From NCBI GenBank assembly GCA_903830725.1, contig CAIKVH010000070.1, positions 1 through 64,000 of the forward strand: a stretch of 64,000 nt of DNA. The letters are read 5' to 3'. The notes under the pieces were generated by a model, which was given only the letters and a program-made list of their open reading frames with translations, had not been told where the DNA came from and searched no databases. How positions within the stretch are numbered: the first letter of the stretch is position 1; every line of letters begins with the position of its first letter. Shown here one piece after another: positions 16,960 through 25,777 of the stretch. The DNA is from an uncultured Burkholderiales bacterium (GTDB taxonomy: Bacteria > Pseudomonadota > Gammaproteobacteria > Burkholderiales > Burkholderiaceae_C). The position numbers and the translations under genes were made by a program.

Positions 16960-18660
16960 CTAGTTCCTTAACCTTGGGTAGGTGACTCGCTCAGCGAGCA
17001 AGGTTGAGTCAAAGCTATCTTTAACGCCCCAGTTCTGTGCTGTTAGTCCGTGTATAAACACAGCCTCACACGCGCTGAGCCATGGGTCCGCGCTTTGAGC
17101 GAGCAAAGCTGCAATCATGCCTGCTAATACATCTCCAGTTCCGGCGCTTGCGAGTAACGCACATCCCGTTGGGTTGATGCATACCCGCTCGCTGTGCTTG
17201 TGGTTTAAACCGTCGTATTGAGCGATCACAGTGCCAGATCCTTTTAAGACAACTGCGCAGCGGAAAACTCGAGCTAGGTCTTTTGCGCACTGAACCCTAT
17301 CGACTTGAACCTGTTGGGTTGTGATACCTAGTAACCTTGCGGCCTCTAATGGATGAGGTGTAAGGACTGTATGAAGTCCTGATGCACTCCTGGCGCTTAG
17401 GAGCTTCTTAAATTGTTCATCTTCAGCAACGGCGTTTAAAGCGTCCGCATCAAGTACCAAGTTTTTTGAAGTGGAGAGTACGAGACGTAAATGCGTTGTT
17501 ATCTCTTTGCCTGCGCCGCAACCACACACGAAACTAGCGGGCTCTAAGATAAGCGCGGGAAGGTCCGACAAGAAGCGTGTCATGAGTGCGGGATTTAATC
17601 CAACGTTGCTAGGACTTTCGTCCAAGTAGCATAAATACACGCGCCCCGCCCCCATGTGCAACGCACTCGTTGCGGCAAGAACTGCAGCCCCTTGCATGCC
17701 TTTTGCGCCCCCTAGGACAACAACATCTGAGTACGTGCCTTTGTGTGAGTTATGAGCGCGTGAAGTAATCCTGGGTGTTGAATTAAGGTAGATAACGGGA
17801 TCTGTTAGCGGATGAGCCCCAAGCGAAACTTGCCTTTGTGCCGTATCTATCCAATCCAACGTATCAAGCCACACCTCTCCTGAGTAATCTTTGCCTGCTC
17901 CAGTAAACAGTCCAGGTTTAAGCCCTAGGAAAGTAAGCGTAAACCGCTTTTGATTGAAATTCAATGTGTGTTCTTGTGACTGAGTTCTGATGAGGCTCAT
18001 ATGACCTGTATCTGTGCACAGTCCAGATGGCGTATCAACGCAAAGTACGGGGGAGTCGGATGAGTTGATTAAGCTTAACCAATCAGCCATAACCCCCTCA
18101 ATAGGTCTGGGATTGTGTTGATCAATTCCAATACCCAATAAGGCATCAATAGCAAAATCCCAATAGGATGGGGCATCAAAATGAAGATCAATGCCGAGCT
18201 CAAGTGCTGCTTGTTGCGCAGACATATGATCGGTTATAGAGGATGTCTTAAGAGTTTTGGGATCATTGCTAATTGCAGGGCTATTTAGGCGTTTACCACA
18301 CAGGCTGACATATGCATCTTTACCCAGTTTTTTTAGCTCAATTGCAGCAACCAGTCCATCCCCGCCGTTGTTTCCAGGTCCGCAGGCAATCCATATTTGG
18401 CGTGCGTTGGGCGCTAGGGCCAAGCAAAGCTTGGCCAAACTAAGTCCGGCTGTTTCCATTAGCGTAGGCTGCGAGCGCGGTGCTTGCGCAGACCCCAATG
18501 CAGGGTTTGATTGGTTTTGCTTACTCTGCTCTTGTCGTTGATTTGCATAAGCAACCTCAAGGGCCCGTATGTGCTTAGTACTCAACAATGGCCACCCAAG
18601 GCTTGAGGTCGCAAACCCTTTAAAAGGTTCTAGATTGAGTGTTGGGGTAACGCGTTGCAT
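16960..18660 (-). CDS. nnr: bifunctional NAD(P)H-hydrate epimerase / ADP-dependent dehydratase
   Basis: Repairs hydrated NADH and NADPH: the N-terminal domain interconverts the R and S hydrates and the C-terminal domain dehydrates the S form using ADP. The epimerase half carries the YjeF_N motif GPGNNGGDGLVAA. The dehydratase half starts near SHKGTYSDVVVLGGAKGMQGA and carries LDADALN, TPHPLEAARLL, VLKGSGT and the ribokinase-like GTGDVLAGMIAALLAQ. The frame is open to an ATG at 18705, but the internal ATG at 18660 (MQRVTPTLNLEP) matches the usual family start. A Gln/Ser-rich insert (about residues 42-65 from that start) precedes the epimerase core. dadA-like is upstream on the same strand. Confidence 0.9.
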   Translation of the reverse strand: MQRVTPTLNLEPFKGFATSSLGWPLLSTKHIRALEVAYANQRQEQSKQNQSNPALGSAQAPRSQPTLMETAGLSLAKLCLALAPNARQIWIACGPGNNGGDGLVAAIELKKLGKDAYVSLCGKRLNSPAISNDPKTLKTSSITDHMSAQQAALELGIDLHFDAPSYWDFAIDALLGIGIDQHNPRPIEGVMADWLSLINSSDSPVLCVDTPSGLCTDTGHMSLIRTQSQEHTLNFNQKRFTLTFLGLKPGLFTGAGKDYSGEVWLDTLDWIDTAQRQVSLGAHPLTDPVIYLNSTPRITSRAHNSHKGTYSDVVVLGGAKGMQGAAVLAATSALHMGAGRVYLCYLDESPSNVGLNPALMTRFLSDLPALILEPASFVCGCGAGKEITTHLRLVLSTSKNLVLDADALNAVAEDEQFKKLLSARSASGLHTVLTPHPLEAARLLGITTQQVQVDRVQCAKDLARVFRCAVVLKGSGTVIAQYDGLNHKHSERVCINPTGCALLASAGTGDVLAGMIAALLAQSADPWLSACEAVFIHGLTAQNWGVKDSFDSTLLAERVTYPRLRN

Positions 18661-18732
18661 CTTTCGCAAGTGTAGTTTGAATCCTAACCCACCACCTGCG
18701 AACAAAGTAAGTAGGCTTAAGTGCGGATGGAC

Positions 18733-19977
18733 TTAATCTAGACGGGACATCCCAAACCCAATCAGGTTCGTTCCTGGCAACCTGCCATCAATTAAATTTG
18801 ATAGAGCTCTCGCAGCCCCGCAGCTCAGGGTCCAGCCGCTTGATCCGTGCCCAATGTTTAGCCAAACTCCAGGAACTCGACAAGCACCGATCAAAGGAAT
18901 TCCCTCTGGAAGCGAAGCTCTAGCGCCTTTCCACTCTTGAACGTTCTCCGATGTCTTAGCTGCTCCCGGAAACCAGTCGTTCAGTACTTTGTAGAGGGTA
19001 TTGAAGGCTCCATGCAGGTGTGCTTTAGGGGAGCCACCGATTTGAGAGATACCAGATACTCTAATGCGTTGACCGATGCGGCTGATGGTAACTTTGTTGC
19101 GGTCATCCAATATGCCGCTTAAGGGGGCATCGATTGTTTCTCGAACCGCTGCTGATAAGGTGTATCCATAAATTGGAAGCATCGGGACTTTGACGCCAAT
19201 GGGTGCCAGTAGTTCAGCGCTGCGAACGCCGGCACACATAACCACGGCATCGAATTTAACTGAGTTGTTTTGGGTTTGAATGACTGTGGGTTGTGTGGGT
19301 GATAACGGTTTTACGCTGGAGTTGAATTCAAAACGGACGCCAAGTTTTTCGCATTCATCTTTGAGTAAAAGCGCAAATTGCCTGCAATTGGCGATTTCGT
19401 CCTCAGGAAAATACAGGCCTCCGTGGATTGCTGTTTCTGCATTAAGAGCCGGTTCCAGTTTCCGGGCTTTTTCAGCCGTAATTTCTAAAAAAGAAACGCC
19501 CATTTCTTTGTAAGTCTGGAGTATTCGACTAGCATTTCTTTGCTCGTCGGGGGTGCGGTATAAAACCATAAAACCTTTGGAGCTTTCGTACTCAAGATTT
19601 AAGCGGTTTGTAAGGTCTTTGAAAACATCGCTACTAAAGGATGCGAGGTTATGCAACTGGGATCGATGTACTAAATAATTATCCATTTTGCACGCGGATC
19701 GCCATTTGGAGATCCAGGCAAGTTCCTTGGCGCCTAGCCCCCCGATGCGAACGGGTGAGTGCTCCCTAAAAAGTCTGGCCAATAGGGTCTTCGGAAGGCC
19801 TGGGGCAACCCAGGGGGTGACAAATCCGGGGGAGAAAACGCAACCATTTGCAAAACTAGCCTCTTCTGCGCCAGCAGAGTTTTGGTCATAGACTGTGACC
19901 GAGTTACCTAGTGAGGCTAGTTCAAAGGCGGTGGTGATGCCCACAATTCCGGCCCCAATGACAGCGATTTTTTTCAT
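18733..19977 (-). CDS. dadA: FAD-dependent D-amino acid dehydrogenase (DadA-like)
   Basis: A 414-residue DAO-family flavoenzyme, the same size as DadA. The FAD motif VIGAGIVGITTAFELASLG begins at residue 5, the next conserved segment is SFANGCVFSPGFVTPW, and the C-terminal flavin-contact motif is GHGSSGWTLSCGAARALSNLI. DadA oxidises D-amino acids to oxo acids and passes electrons to the membrane quinone pool. Other FAD amine oxidases share this fold, so the substrate is an inference. It lies 72 bp upstream of nnr on the same strand and diverges from rpsB. Confidence 0.83.
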   Translation of the reverse strand: MKKIAVIGAGIVGITTAFELASLGNSVTVYDQNSAGAEEASFANGCVFSPGFVTPWVAPGLPKTLLARLFREHSPVRIGGLGAKELAWISKWRSACKMDNYLVHRSQLHNLASFSSDVFKDLTNRLNLEYESSKGFMVLYRTPDEQRNASRILQTYKEMGVSFLEITAEKARKLEPALNAETAIHGGLYFPEDEIANCRQFALLLKDECEKLGVRFEFNSSVKPLSPTQPTVIQTQNNSVKFDAVVMCAGVRSAELLAPIGVKVPMLPIYGYTLSAAVRETIDAPLSGILDDRNKVTISRIGQRIRVSGISQIGGSPKAHLHGAFNTLYKVLNDWFPGAAKTSENVQEWKGARASLPEGIPLIGACRVPGVWLNIGHGSSGWTLSCGAARALSNLIDGRLPGTNLIGFGMSRLD

Positions 19978-20024
19978 AAACTAAAGGTAAGCGGGGTTGA
20001 TAAATAGGTGAAAGGGTGTTGATA

Positions 20025-20033
20025 TGTTATAAT
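20025..20033 (+). promoter_or_regulatory. extended -10 promoter of rpsB-tsf
   Basis: TGTTATAAT contains a perfect TATAAT (20028-20033) with the TGn extension. The -35 position (TAGGTG at 17 bp spacing) is poor, which the extended -10 would compensate. Transcription would begin near 20040, giving an rpsB leader of about 200 nt that carries the hairpin at 20051-20081. Confidence 0.65.
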
Positions 20034-20050
20034 TTCAAGGCTCAGGAATT

Positions 20051-20081
20051 TGGGTATTGCAGATTTTTTCTGCGATACCCA
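20051..20081 (+). promoter_or_regulatory. 13-bp hairpin in the rpsB leader
   Basis: Arms TGGGTATTGCAGA (20051-20063) and TCTGCGATACCCA (20069-20081) pair throughout with one G-U wobble, around a loop of five T. The following bases are CGGGGAAG, not a T-run, so it is not an intrinsic terminator. S2 autoregulates rpsB-tsf in E. coli through the leader RNA; this element is a candidate for an analogous site, or for a stabilising 5' structure. Confidence 0.6.
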
Positions 20082-20242
20082 CGGGGAAGTTTTTAGGTAA
20101 CTTTAATCTTCCTCTAACTTTCTGATTTAACTTGTCAAAAAATCGCAAACCAATCCCTACAAGGTGTTGAATCATTTAAGATTATTGATCTTAACTGATT
20201 TGATGACGGATTGGATTTTAGAACCAACCTTTGGAGAGAATT

Positions 20243-20998
20243 ATGTCAGTAACTATGCGTGAAATGTTAGAGGCGGGCGTTCATTTTGGACACCAAACCC
20301 GTTTTTGGAACCCTAAGATGGCTCCGTACATCTTTGGTCATCGTAACAAGATTCATATCGTAAATCTTGAGAAGACATTGCCTTTGTTTCAAGAGGCTAT
20401 CAAATTTGCAAAGCAACTATCTGCTAACCGCGGCACCATTTTGATGGTTGGTACAAAACGTCAAGCCCGTGAGTTGATTGCAACAGAGGCTAAGCGCGCT
20501 GGTGTTCCTTTTGTTAATCAGCGTTGGTTGGGCGGAATGTTGACTAACTTTAAAACTGTCAAAACATCTATCAAGCGTTTAAAAGAAATGAAAGCGCAGC
20601 AAGAGGCTGGGCTTGACGCGATGTCCAAGAAAGAACAGCTTACATTTACTCGTGAAATTGAAAAGCTTGAAAAAGACATTGGTGGCATTCAGGATATGGC
20701 AACTTTACCTGATGCTATTTTTGTAATTGATGTTGGATACCACAAAATTGCAATCTTAGAAGCCAAGAAGCTGGGCATTCCATTGATTGGCGTTGTAGAC
20801 ACCAATCACTCACCAGAAGGCATTGATTACATCATTCCTGGTAATGATGACTCATCTAAGGCTGTTACTCTTTATGCGCGTGGTATTGCAGATGCGATCC
20901 TAGAAGGTCGCGCAAATGCTGTGAACGACGTGGTCAAAGCTGTACAGGCTGAGGGCACTGACGAATTTGTTGAGGTTGAAGGCGAAACTGCTGCTTAA
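20243..20998 (+). CDS. rpsB: 30S ribosomal protein S2
   Basis: Small-subunit protein S2, 251 residues from ATG at 20243, preceded by GGAGAG at good spacing. An in-frame ATG at 20231 is less likely because homologues begin [18 protein letters not shown]. The S2 signatures [19 protein letters not shown] and [25 protein letters not shown] are present. It is followed by a hairpin terminator and then tsf, the standard bacterial order. Confidence 0.98.
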   Translation: MSVTMREMLEAGVHFGHQTRFWNPKMAPYIFGHRNKIHIVNLEKTLPLFQEAIKFAKQLSANRGTILMVGTKRQARELIATEAKRAGVPFVNQRWLGGMLTNFKTVKTSIKRLKEMKAQQEAGLDAMSKKEQLTFTREIEKLEKDIGGIQDMATLPDAIFVIDVGYHKIAILEAKKLGIPLIGVVDTNHSPEGIDYIIPGNDDSSKAVTLYARGIADAILEGRANAVNDVVKAVQAEGTDEFVEVEGETAA

Positions 20999-21016
20999 CA
21001 ACTCACACGCGTACCC

Positions 21017-21040
21017 AAAGGGGCTTCGGGCCCCTTTTTT
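21017..21040 (+). terminator. rho-independent terminator/attenuator between rpsB and tsf
   Basis: AAAGGGGC and GCCCCTTT flank a TTCGG loop, followed by a T run to 21040. It sits 19 bp after the rpsB stop and 34 bp before the tsf start, so it probably lowers tsf expression relative to rpsB, as in other bacteria. Confidence 0.85.
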
Positions 21041-21073
21041 ACAACTACTGAATTGAATATTGGAGAATTAGAT

Positions 21074-21970
21074 ATGGCAGCAATTACCGCGAGTATGGTC
21101 GCTGAGTTAAGAGCAAAAACAGATGCTCCTATGATGGAGTGCAAAAAGGCTTTGACTGAAGCAGACGGCGATATGGCTAAGGCTGAGGAGTTACTGCGCG
21201 TGAAGCTTGGTAGCAAGGCTGGCAAAGCAGCGACCCGCATCACATCCGAGGGTGTAGTGGCGCAGTTTATCGAGGGTGGCAAAACAGGTGCTCTGATTGA
21301 GGTTAACTGCGAGACTGATTTCGTTACAAAGAATGATAGTTTCTTAGCGCTGGCTAGTGCTGCTGCAAAGCTAGTAGCTCAGCACAATCCTGCGAGCGTA
21401 GAACAACTCGGCACATTAGCCTATGAGCAAGACGGGTTTGGACCAACGTTGGAAGACGTTCGCAAGGGCTTGATTGGTAAGATTGGCGAGAACATGAGTT
21501 TTAGGCGTTTCAAACGAATTTCTGGACAGCATTCCGTAACCTCTTATCTGCACGGCACACGCATTGGCGTGCTAGTTGAGTATGAGGGTCAAGAAGCAGC
21601 TGCGCGAGATACGGCAATGCACGTAGCAGCTATGAAGCCTGTCTCTTTGACAAGCGCAGATGTACCAGAAGAGTTCATTGCTCGTGAGCGCTCTGTTGCA
21701 ACAGCTAAAGCTGCGGAATCTGGTAAATCACCTGAGATTGCAGCAAAGATGATCGAAGGCTCTGTACAAAAATACCTCAAAGAAGTGTCCCTCTTTGATC
21801 AGCCTTTTGTTAAAAATGACAAGCAAACTGTTGAGCAGATGCTTAAATCTGTTCAATCGAAGGTTCACTCATTTACTCTATACGTGGTGGGTGAGGGCAT
21901 TGAGAAGAAGGTAGATGACTTCGCTGCAGAAGTGGCGGCCCAAGTAGCCGCCGCAAAACAATCGGCTTAA
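21074..21970 (+). CDS. tsf: elongation factor Ts
   Basis: Guanine nucleotide exchange factor for EF-Tu. From ATG at 21074 (after GGAGAATTAG) the protein is 298 residues and starts [20 protein letters not shown], the usual family start; a start at 21053 would add seven atypical residues. The two EF-Ts signatures are present: [16 protein letters not shown] and [14 protein letters not shown] terminator hairpin follows directly. Confidence 0.98.
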   Translation: MAAITASMVAELRAKTDAPMMECKKALTEADGDMAKAEELLRVKLGSKAGKAATRITSEGVVAQFIEGGKTGALIEVNCETDFVTKNDSFLALASAAAKLVAQHNPASVEQLGTLAYEQDGFGPTLEDVRKGLIGKIGENMSFRRFKRISGQHSVTSYLHGTRIGVLVEYEGQEAAARDTAMHVAAMKPVSLTSADVPEEFIARERSVATAKAAESGKSPEIAAKMIEGSVQKYLKEVSLFDQPFVKNDKQTVEQMLKSVQSKVHSFTLYVVGEGIEKKVDDFAAEVAAQVAAAKQSA

Positions 21971-21975
21971 TCATC

Positions 21976-22004
21976 AAAAAGGAGACTTCGGTCTCTTTTT
22001 TTTT
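21976..22004 (+). terminator. rho-independent terminator after tsf
   Basis: The stem AAAAAGGAGAC / GTCTCTTTTT closes on a TTCG tetraloop and runs into a T tract ending at 22004. It lies 5 bp after the tsf stop and separates rpsB-tsf from pyrH-frr. Confidence 0.85.
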
Positions 22005-22058
22005 GTAATCTTTTAATTTGTTCAAGTTACACTAATCACTGCATAAGGAGAAAACCCA

Positions 22059-22793
22059 ATGACTTCAAGCGCTTCACAAAAAGCTCCAGCTCACAAGCGC
22101 ATTTTGCTAAAGCTGTCGGGAGAGGCGTTGATGGGAGATGATGCTTTTGGTATCAATAGAGACACCATCGTTAGAGTGGTGGATGAGGTCGCTGAGATCA
22201 TCCATTTGGGCGTTGAGGTGGCCGTTGTTATAGGTGGGGGCAATATCTTTAGAGGCGTCGCGGGTGGGTCTGTTGGCATGGACCGCGCTACTGCGGACTA
22301 TATGGGGATGCTTGCGACCGTAATGAATGCTTTGGCCTTGGCCGACACGATGAATAAAGCTGGATTGACTGCGAGGGTCATGTCAGCGATTGGTATTGAG
22401 CAAGTGGTTGAGCCTTATGTCAGGCCTAAGGCGTTGCAATACTTGGAGGAGGGCAAGGTTGTGATCTTTGCCGCAGGGACAGGAAACCCCTTCTTTACGA
22501 CTGATACTGCAGCCGCGCTCAGGGGAGCCGAGATAGGGGCAGAACTGGTTTTGAAGGCCACTAAGGTTGACGGTGTGTACACAGCAGACCCCAAGAAAGA
22601 TCCTAAGGCTACTCGCTACGATAAGCTTACCTTTGATGAGGCGATAGCCAATAATTTAGGCATCATGGATGCTACGGCTTTTGCATTGTGCAGGGATCAA
22701 AACCTCCCGGTTAAAGTATTTTCAATTTTTAAGAATGGTGCACTTAAACGGGTAGTTCTTGGTGAAGATGAAGGCACATTAGTTCATGCCTGA
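22059..22793 (+). CDS. pyrH: uridylate kinase
   Basis: Phosphorylates UMP to UDP in pyrimidine synthesis. The 244-residue protein has the bacterial UMP kinase layout: [51 protein letters not shown], the [19 protein letters not shown] phosphate loop and [12 protein letters not shown]. The ATG follows AAGGAGAAAA, an excellent ribosome-binding site. frr follows after 164 bp. Confidence 0.97.
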   Translation: MTSSASQKAPAHKRILLKLSGEALMGDDAFGINRDTIVRVVDEVAEIIHLGVEVAVVIGGGNIFRGVAGGSVGMDRATADYMGMLATVMNALALADTMNKAGLTARVMSAIGIEQVVEPYVRPKALQYLEEGKVVIFAAGTGNPFFTTDTAAALRGAEIGAELVLKATKVDGVYTADPKKDPKATRYDKLTFDEAIANNLGIMDATAFALCRDQNLPVKVFSIFKNGALKRVVLGEDEGTLVHA

Positions 22794-22957
22794 ATTTCGT
22801 CCTTGAACCGACCCTCATTCAACCCTTTAATCAGGCGATAATAAGTGTTTGTCTGGTGGCGGTTTTGGAGACGTAAAACGCTCAGGCCACTTACCTTAAG
22901 ATATACAACCTATTTGGAATTAAATGGGTTTGTGCCCCTTTGCTGAGGAGATTGAAG

Positions 22958-23518
22958 ATGACTATTGCAGATATTAAAAAAACGACCGAGACCAAAATGG
23001 CTCAATCCATTGAGGCATTTCGTCAAAATTTAGCAAAAGTTCGAACCGGACGTGCGACGCCGACTTTGTTGGACTCTGTGATGGTGGACTATTACGATAA
23101 CATGACACCCCTCAGCCAAGTGGCAAACGTTTCTGTCCTTGATTCTCGAACTCTATCCGTGCAACCCTGGGAGAAAGGGATGGGACCTAAGATTGAAAAG
23201 GCGATTCGTGAAAGTGATTTGGGGTTAAACCCGGCGACGATGGGCGATTTAATCAGAGTTCCCTTGCCTGCGATGTCTGAGGAGCGCCGCAAGGAGATGA
23301 CGAAGATTGTCAAAAACGAAGGCGAAAATGCCAAGATTGCTATTCGCAATCTACGTCGCGACGCTAACGAGATGGTCAAAAAATTGGTGAAAGATAAGTT
23401 GGCATCAGAGGATGATCAAAAACGCGCAGAAGCGGAAACACAAAAGTTAACTGATAAAAATATTGCTGAAGTTGACAAAATGGTAGTTGCGAAAGAACAA
23501 GAACTGATGGCAGTTTAA
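22958..23518 (+). CDS. frr: ribosome recycling factor
   Basis: Splits post-termination ribosomes together with EF-G. From ATG at 22958 (after GAGGAG) it has 186 residues, almost exactly the E. coli length; the upstream TTG at 22940 would overlap that ribosome-binding site. The conserved segments [30 protein letters not shown] and [22 protein letters not shown] are present. uppS, usually next, is absent: cdsA begins after only 116 bp. Confidence 0.97.
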   Translation: MTIADIKKTTETKMAQSIEAFRQNLAKVRTGRATPTLLDSVMVDYYDNMTPLSQVANVSVLDSRTLSVQPWEKGMGPKIEKAIRESDLGLNPATMGDLIRVPLPAMSEERRKEMTKIVKNEGENAKIAIRNLRRDANEMVKKLVKDKLASEDDQKRAEAETQKLTDKNIAEVDKMVVAKEQELMAV

Positions 23519-23634
23519 GCGCTGAGTTTGAAGTAAATAAGTTTCACTGACGTGAATAGTTTTGCAACCCAAAATCTTTTATCTGATTCGCTCCCCTTTG
23601 AGCGGTTCTGTATGAATCACTACGTACCTACTTA

Positions 23635-24507
23635 ATGCTTAAACAACGCATCATTACTGCGGTCGCCCTTTTGCTGTTATTGGTGCCTGCACTGATCGCG
23701 CCTGACCCAACTGCGTTGGCTATTCTCTCCTTGATACTATGTACCTTAGGGACCTGGGAGTGGGGACGTTTGAACGATTTAAGTTTCGTAAAAGCCTGTT
23801 ACTTAGGGGCGCTTTGCGCATTTATTTGTATTGGATTTTGGTCCTTGCAACTACTGGATGATTCAAACTATTATTTTTGGCTATTTTGTAGCGCAGCCTG
23901 GGTATTGATTGGAACTGCACTTTTGCGGGCAGGGCCACAAGGGTGGCTGAAGATTCACAAACCTCTCAGGCTACTTGGAGGGGTTTGGGCTCTTTTTGCG
24001 ACTTGGCTCGCTATCAATCAGGCCAAGGCGATGAGTATTAATTTTTTGCTCTCTGTGCTTGCCTTGGTCTGGGTTGCAGACATTGGAGCCTATTTTTTTG
24101 GCAAAGCATTTGGCCGCAGAAAGTTAGCCCCTAACATCAGTCCTGGTAAAAGTTGGGAGGGGGTTTGGGGCGGGGTACTTGCGGTTTTTGTACTCTCTAA
24201 CTGTTGGATTTGGATCGACAGTTACGGGTTAGGTTCTGTTTGGACTGGGTTTGATCAATTAGGACTTAACTCGCAAGGGGCGAGCCTCTTTACGCTAATT
24301 GCGAGCAAGGGAATAGTCATTCAGATCAGCGCACTGGTTTTTATGGTGGCGATGAGTGTTGTTGGCGATTTGATAGAGTCATTGGTTAAGCGAAGCGTAG
24401 GTGCCAAGGATAGCAGTCGCCTTTTGCCAGGGCACGGAGGCATATTGGACCGAATAGACGCCTTACTTCCAACACTTCCGATTGCTATGTTTTGGAGTCT
24501 GTTGTGA
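23635..24507 (+). CDS. cdsA: phosphatidate cytidylyltransferase
   Basis: Makes CDP-diacylglycerol from CTP and phosphatidic acid in the inner membrane. The 290-residue protein has about eight hydrophobic segments and the CdsA signature near the C-terminus, SLVKRSVGAKDSSRLLPGHG followed by GILDRIDALLP. It overlaps the dxr start by the GTGA arrangement, indicating translational coupling. The region upstream, where uppS normally lies, is only a 116-bp spacer. Confidence 0.95.
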   Translation: MLKQRIITAVALLLLLVPALIAPDPTALAILSLILCTLGTWEWGRLNDLSFVKACYLGALCAFICIGFWSLQLLDDSNYYFWLFCSAAWVLIGTALLRAGPQGWLKIHKPLRLLGGVWALFATWLAINQAKAMSINFLLSVLALVWVADIGAYFFGKAFGRRKLAPNISPGKSWEGVWGGVLAVFVLSNCWIWIDSYGLGSVWTGFDQLGLNSQGASLFTLIASKGIVIQISALVFMVAMSVVGDLIESLVKRSVGAKDSSRLLPGHGGILDRIDALLPTLPIAMFWSLL

Positions 24508-25745
24508 TATCTGCAGTTAAGGATTTGCCTAAAACTCAATCCAACTCCTCAGTTGCCAAACATCAAGTGCTCACCATACTTGGATCCACGGGATCCATCG
24601 GGACGAGCACACTAGATGTCGTTGCCAGACACCCCGATCTTTTTACAGTTTTTGCGCTAACAGGGGCCCGTAGAGTTGATTTAATGTTTGAGCAGTGCGT
24701 GCGCTTTAAGCCTACCTACGCTTTGATGGTGGAGGAGGGTGCAGCAAAGCGCTTGGCAGAGTTAGTTAACACGACGGATCTAAAAACCCTTGTCATTGGT
24801 GGCTCAAAGGCATTGGACGAATTAGCCTCGCACCCAAGCGTGGACACCGTGATGGCGGCCATCGTTGGGGCTGCTGGGTTGTCTTCTTGTTTGGCCGCCG
24901 CGCGTGCGGGCAAACGCCTGCTATTGGCGAACAAGGAAGCCTTGGTGGTTGGGGGGGACTTGTTTTTGTCTCAGGTTCAAAGTGGGGGGGCAAAGTTGCT
25001 ACCGATTGATAGCGAGCATTCAGCAATTTTTCAGTCCCTTCCTCAAGACGCAAGCACTTGGAGCGAGTGTGTAGAGAAAATTATCCTTACAGCCTCCGGG
25101 GGTCCCTTTAGAAATCGAGCCCCAGATACTTTGCATTTGGTCACCCCAGGGGAGGCTTGTCGCCATCCCAATTGGGTCATGGGACAGAAAATATCGGTTG
25201 ACTCTGCAACGATGATGAACAAATGTTTGGAAGTCATAGAAGCGCATTATTTATTTGGCCTGCCCCCCTCAAAGATAGAAGTAGTCATCCATCCGCAAAG
25301 TATTGTGCATTCCATGGTGGAATACAAAGATACTTCTGTAGTGGCGCAATTAGGTACGCCAGATATGCGTGTTCCAATCGCTTACGGGTTGGGTTGGCCC
25401 AACCGAATTGAGTCTGGAGCTCAGACACTTCGCTTTGAAAGTACGCCGCCAATGACGTTTGAGGACTTTGATTCAAACGAGCACCGTTTGCGTTTCCCGG
25501 GGCTGTTGTTGGCTTGGCAGGTTTTAAAGGCAAGACCTGGCACCCCGGGTGTTCTTAATGCAGCCAATGAAGTTGCAGTGGCGTCTTTCTTGGCCGGCAA
25601 AATTGGGTTTACCCAAATACACGAAGTAAATTTGAGAACCCTGGACCTTTATGAGCCCCAAGCCCCTCACACATTAGATGATTTGTTGGAGCTCGATTCT
25701 TGTGCACGCAGTGCGGCCGAGCAAGTCATTGGTAGCCTCTCATAG
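24504..25745 (+). CDS. dxr: 1-deoxy-D-xylulose 5-phosphate reductoisomerase
   Basis: Second step of the MEP isoprenoid pathway. From GTG at 24504, overlapping the cdsA stop, the protein has 413 residues; a TTG at 24492 would add four residues. The NADPH motif GSTGSIGTSTLDV, the LLANKEALV segment, the metal-binding PIDSEHSAIFQ, the ASGGPF loop and the active-site flap HPNWVMGQKISVDSATMMNK are all intact. It belongs to the cdsA-dxr-rseP-bamA operon. Confidence 0.97.
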   Translation: MISAVKDLPKTQSNSSVAKHQVLTILGSTGSIGTSTLDVVARHPDLFTVFALTGARRVDLMFEQCVRFKPTYALMVEEGAAKRLAELVNTTDLKTLVIGGSKALDELASHPSVDTVMAAIVGAAGLSSCLAAARAGKRLLLANKEALVVGGDLFLSQVQSGGAKLLPIDSEHSAIFQSLPQDASTWSECVEKIILTASGGPFRNRAPDTLHLVTPGEACRHPNWVMGQKISVDSATMMNKCLEVIEAHYLFGLPPSKIEVVIHPQSIVHSMVEYKDTSVVAQLGTPDMRVPIAYGLGWPNRIESGAQTLRFESTPPMTFEDFDSNEHRLRFPGLLLAWQVLKARPGTPGVLNAANEVAVASFLAGKIGFTQIHEVNLRTLDLYEPQAPHTLDDLLELDSCARSAAEQVIGSLS

Positions 25746-25777
25746 CTCTTAGTCGTCTTAAATAATTCATAAACATC

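Noticed and set aside
24716-25533. Several open frames opposite dxr, some over 70 codons
   Set aside because: They lie entirely inside a strongly conserved gene on the other strand and match no family; they are by-products of codon bias.
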